From: an uncultured Pseudomonadota bacterium
GTDB taxonomy: Bacteria; Pseudomonadota; Gammaproteobacteria; Steroidobacterales; Steroidobacteraceae
NCBI GenBank assembly: GCA_903832085.1
Contig: CAIKZZ010000006.1
Span: 62,001 to 126,000 of the forward strand
Length of the DNA stretch: 64,000 nt
Direction of reading: 5' to 3'
The notes under the pieces are model-generated. The model saw nothing but the letters and a program-made list of their open reading frames with translations, did no database searches and had not been told where the DNA came from. Below, one piece after another: positions 62,651 to 64,000 of the stretch (positions within the stretch are counted from its first letter, which is position 1; each line of letters starts with the position of its first letter). Made by a program: the position numbers and the translations under genes.

Positions 62651-64000
62651 ATGAGCGGCCTATCGGATCTACCTGCGCAACGCTTTGATGCGGCTGGCAA
62701 GGCGCAGGTCGACTACGGTGCGATCTGGGCGCTCGCGGGTCCTATGATGGCAAACAGCACCATACAAGCTGTGCTGAATCTGACAGACACTTGGTTTGTA
62801 TCGCGCCTCTCAATGACCGCAACGGCCGCCATGGCTGCAATTTATTGGGTCGTTTTATGCGCCATCATCTTGCTTGGCGGTATTGGAATGGCAACCCAAA
62901 CCTTTACAGCACAAGCCTTTGGTGGTCGCCGCTTGGCTCGCGCCTCGCACGCAGCATGGATGGGAATTTATGCATCCATCGCCTCGATACCACTGTTTGT
63001 TCTGATCAGCTTTACCGGCAAACCATTGCTGCACCTACTCCATCTAGAGCCCCACATTCAAGAGTTAGCACTCGAGTACTGGTGGCCACGACTCATCGTC
63101 ACGGGCCCACTTGGGTTGATGGTGTGGTCTTTAACTGGCTTTTTCAATGGCGCTAATCGGGCTCGTGACACGCTGCTGGTCACGGTGGTCATGGGATTGG
63201 CCAATATTCCGTTTAACCAGTTTTTTATATTCAACATGAAAATGGGTATTTCTGGATCCGCATGGGGTACTGCTGCGGCAGAGATTCTAGGTCTAGGGGT
63301 GGCGTTTTGGATTTTCTTGAGTCCCTCCATTCGCACCCAGTTTCGCTCGCATCTCACGTGGCGTCATATCGATTTATCGAAACAGTTTTCAGTTGGTTTA
63401 CCAATGGGCCTCAGCACCACTGCCGATCTCATTGGCCTATCCTTATTTCAGCTGATGCTCGTCAGCCTCAGCGTCACCGCAGGCGCGGCCACCCAAATCG
63501 TTATCATGCTGACATCCCTTGCGTACATGCCAGGCATCGGCATTGCCTTAGCAGGGACTACATTGGTAGGCCAAGCCATTGGAGCAAATAACCGGGACTG
63601 GGCACATCGAATTGGCAATGCCATCATCCGTTTGGTGATGGGATTTATGGGCATTGTCGGCGTGGTACTGGCACTGGCGAGTCCATGGATACTGCCGCTG
63701 TTTATCCATGCCGATGACCCACAGGGACCAGCAGTACTCGCCCTTGCTAATGTGCTGATTTGGCTAGCGGCCTGCTATCAACTATTTGACGGCCTTAATC
63801 TCGGTAGTGGATTTTGCCTACGCGGAGCTGGTGATGTGCGCATCCCTGCTCTACTGGTTGCGGTGCTGTCGTGGGTGATTTGGGTCCCGCTAACCCATAT
63901 GTTCATTTTTGAACCTAATGCTGGCTGGGTTCATGGTCTACCCGCATTTGGCTTTGGTGCAATCGGCGGGTGGGCAGTGTCGGTTGGCTATGTGGTGGCC
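62651..64000 (+). CDS. MATE-family multidrug/toxin exporter (3' truncated)
   Basis: The frame is open from ATG 62651 to the last base of the window (450 codons seen), so the C-terminus lies outside. The protein has about 12 membrane segments with the MATE N-terminal block ALAGPMMANSTIQAVLNLTDTWFVSRLS and TQTFTAQAFGGRR, repeated in the second half as AGTTLVGQAIGANNRDWAHR. It exports cationic or aromatic compounds in exchange for Na+ or H+. It follows xdhC by 31 bases and may share its transcript. Confidence 0.92.
   Translation, partial: MSGLSDLPAQRFDAAGKAQVDYGAIWALAGPMMANSTIQAVLNLTDTWFVSRLSMTATAAMAAIYWVVLCAIILLGGIGMATQTFTAQAFGGRRLARASHAAWMGIYASIASIPLFVLISFTGKPLLHLLHLEPHIQELALEYWWPRLIVTGPLGLMVWSLTGFFNGANRARDTLLVTVVMGLANIPFNQFFIFNMKMGISGSAWGTAAAEILGLGVAFWIFLSPSIRTQFRSHLTWRHIDLSKQFSVGLPMGLSTTADLIGLSLFQLMLVSLSVTAGAATQIVIMLTSLAYMPGIGIALAGTTLVGQAIGANNRDWAHRIGNAIIRLVMGFMGIVGVVLALASPWILPLFIHADDPQGPAVLALANVLIWLAACYQLFDGLNLGSGFCLRGAGDVRIPALLVAVLSWVIWVPLTHMFIFEPNAGWVHGLPAFGFGAIGGWAVSVGYVVA

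Noticed and set aside
1-64000. tRNA or rRNA genes, insertion sequences, integrase or attachment sites, CRISPR repeats
   Set aside because: Looked for and not seen; gene order is compact and no transposase, integrase or regular repeat-spacer pattern appears.

Overview
The window is densely coded DNA from a Gram-negative proteobacterium. A gammaproteobacterium is my best guess, from the TonB-dependent receptor, an Arn-type lipid A pathway, a FixLJ-like two-component pair, HtpX, TesB and the overall gene style; I cannot name a genus. No rRNA, tRNA, CRISPR array, insertion sequence or phage gene was seen. Most neighbouring genes overlap by 1-10 bases (ATGA, GTGA or TTGA junctions), so several start codons could be corrected from junctions and ribosome binding sites.

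Region 1 (about 1-26.4 kb) is a catabolic island. It holds 2-oxoacid-dehydrogenase-like components (an E1 beta cut by the window edge, an E2, and a second complete E1 alpha/beta pair), an alpha/beta hydrolase, an NTF2-like protein, a TonB-dependent receptor, a periplasmic cytochrome c-PQQ dehydrogenase, a cytochrome P450, two ABM-type small proteins, a Rieske ferredoxin, an acyl-CoA dehydrogenase, three glutathione-transferase-like proteins, two Rieske ring-hydroxylating-type oxygenases, an HMG-CoA-synthase-like/DUF35 fusion, an SCP2-type thiolase, an AhpD/CMD-like protein and a DctA-like carboxylate symporter. Together they suggest uptake and stepwise oxidation of a hydrophobic, ring-containing or branched compound, with CoA-thioester chain cleavage. 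The substrate cannot be read from sequence. Four promoter regions of this island carry related palindromes (AAACAG...CTGTTT type), and two Rieske promoters share the same geometry, so a single regulator outside the window probably controls the island. A PnuC-type transporter with a small-molecule kinase and a PhzF-like protein lie inside it.

Region 2 (26.3-37.5 kb) is housekeeping: a tandem ABC ATPase, a metallo-beta-lactamase-fold hydrolase, a small exported protein, a molybdenum-cofactor operon (moeA-moaA-moaC-mobA-moaD-moaE/moeB fusion) ending in a poly-gamma-glutamate-hydrolase-like gene, and convergent proBA.

Region 3 (37.7-42.8 kb) has a poly-acidic small protein, a PAS sensor kinase with FixL-like haem-PAS residues and its FixJ-type regulator, a ferritin-like/VIT1 metal transporter and a CbpA-type DnaJ protein.

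Region 4 (43-50.1 kb) is an arn operon for 4-amino-4-deoxy-L-arabinose modification of lipid A in the order arnT-B-C-A(formyltransferase)-A(dehydrogenase)-D, with ArnA split into two genes and a convergent winged-helix regulator. Region 5 (50.3-59.5 kb) has htpX, a photolyase, and a tightly overlapping operon of a fatty-acid desaturase, an FAD amine-oxidase-like protein, DUF1365, a cyclopropane-fatty-acid-synthase-like methyltransferase, a GlcD-type flavoprotein and a GNAT protein; this looks like membrane lipid remodelling, perhaps linked to light or oxidative stress. Region 6 (59.5-64 kb) has tesB, a thioredoxin-reductase-like ferredoxin-NADP reductase, xdhC and a MATE exporter cut by the right edge.

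The best candidates for something new are the palindrome-marked catabolic island as a unit, the catalytic-Cys-lacking HMG-CoA-synthase/DUF35 fusion beside a thiolase, and the three-domain MoaE-MoeB-rhodanese protein.
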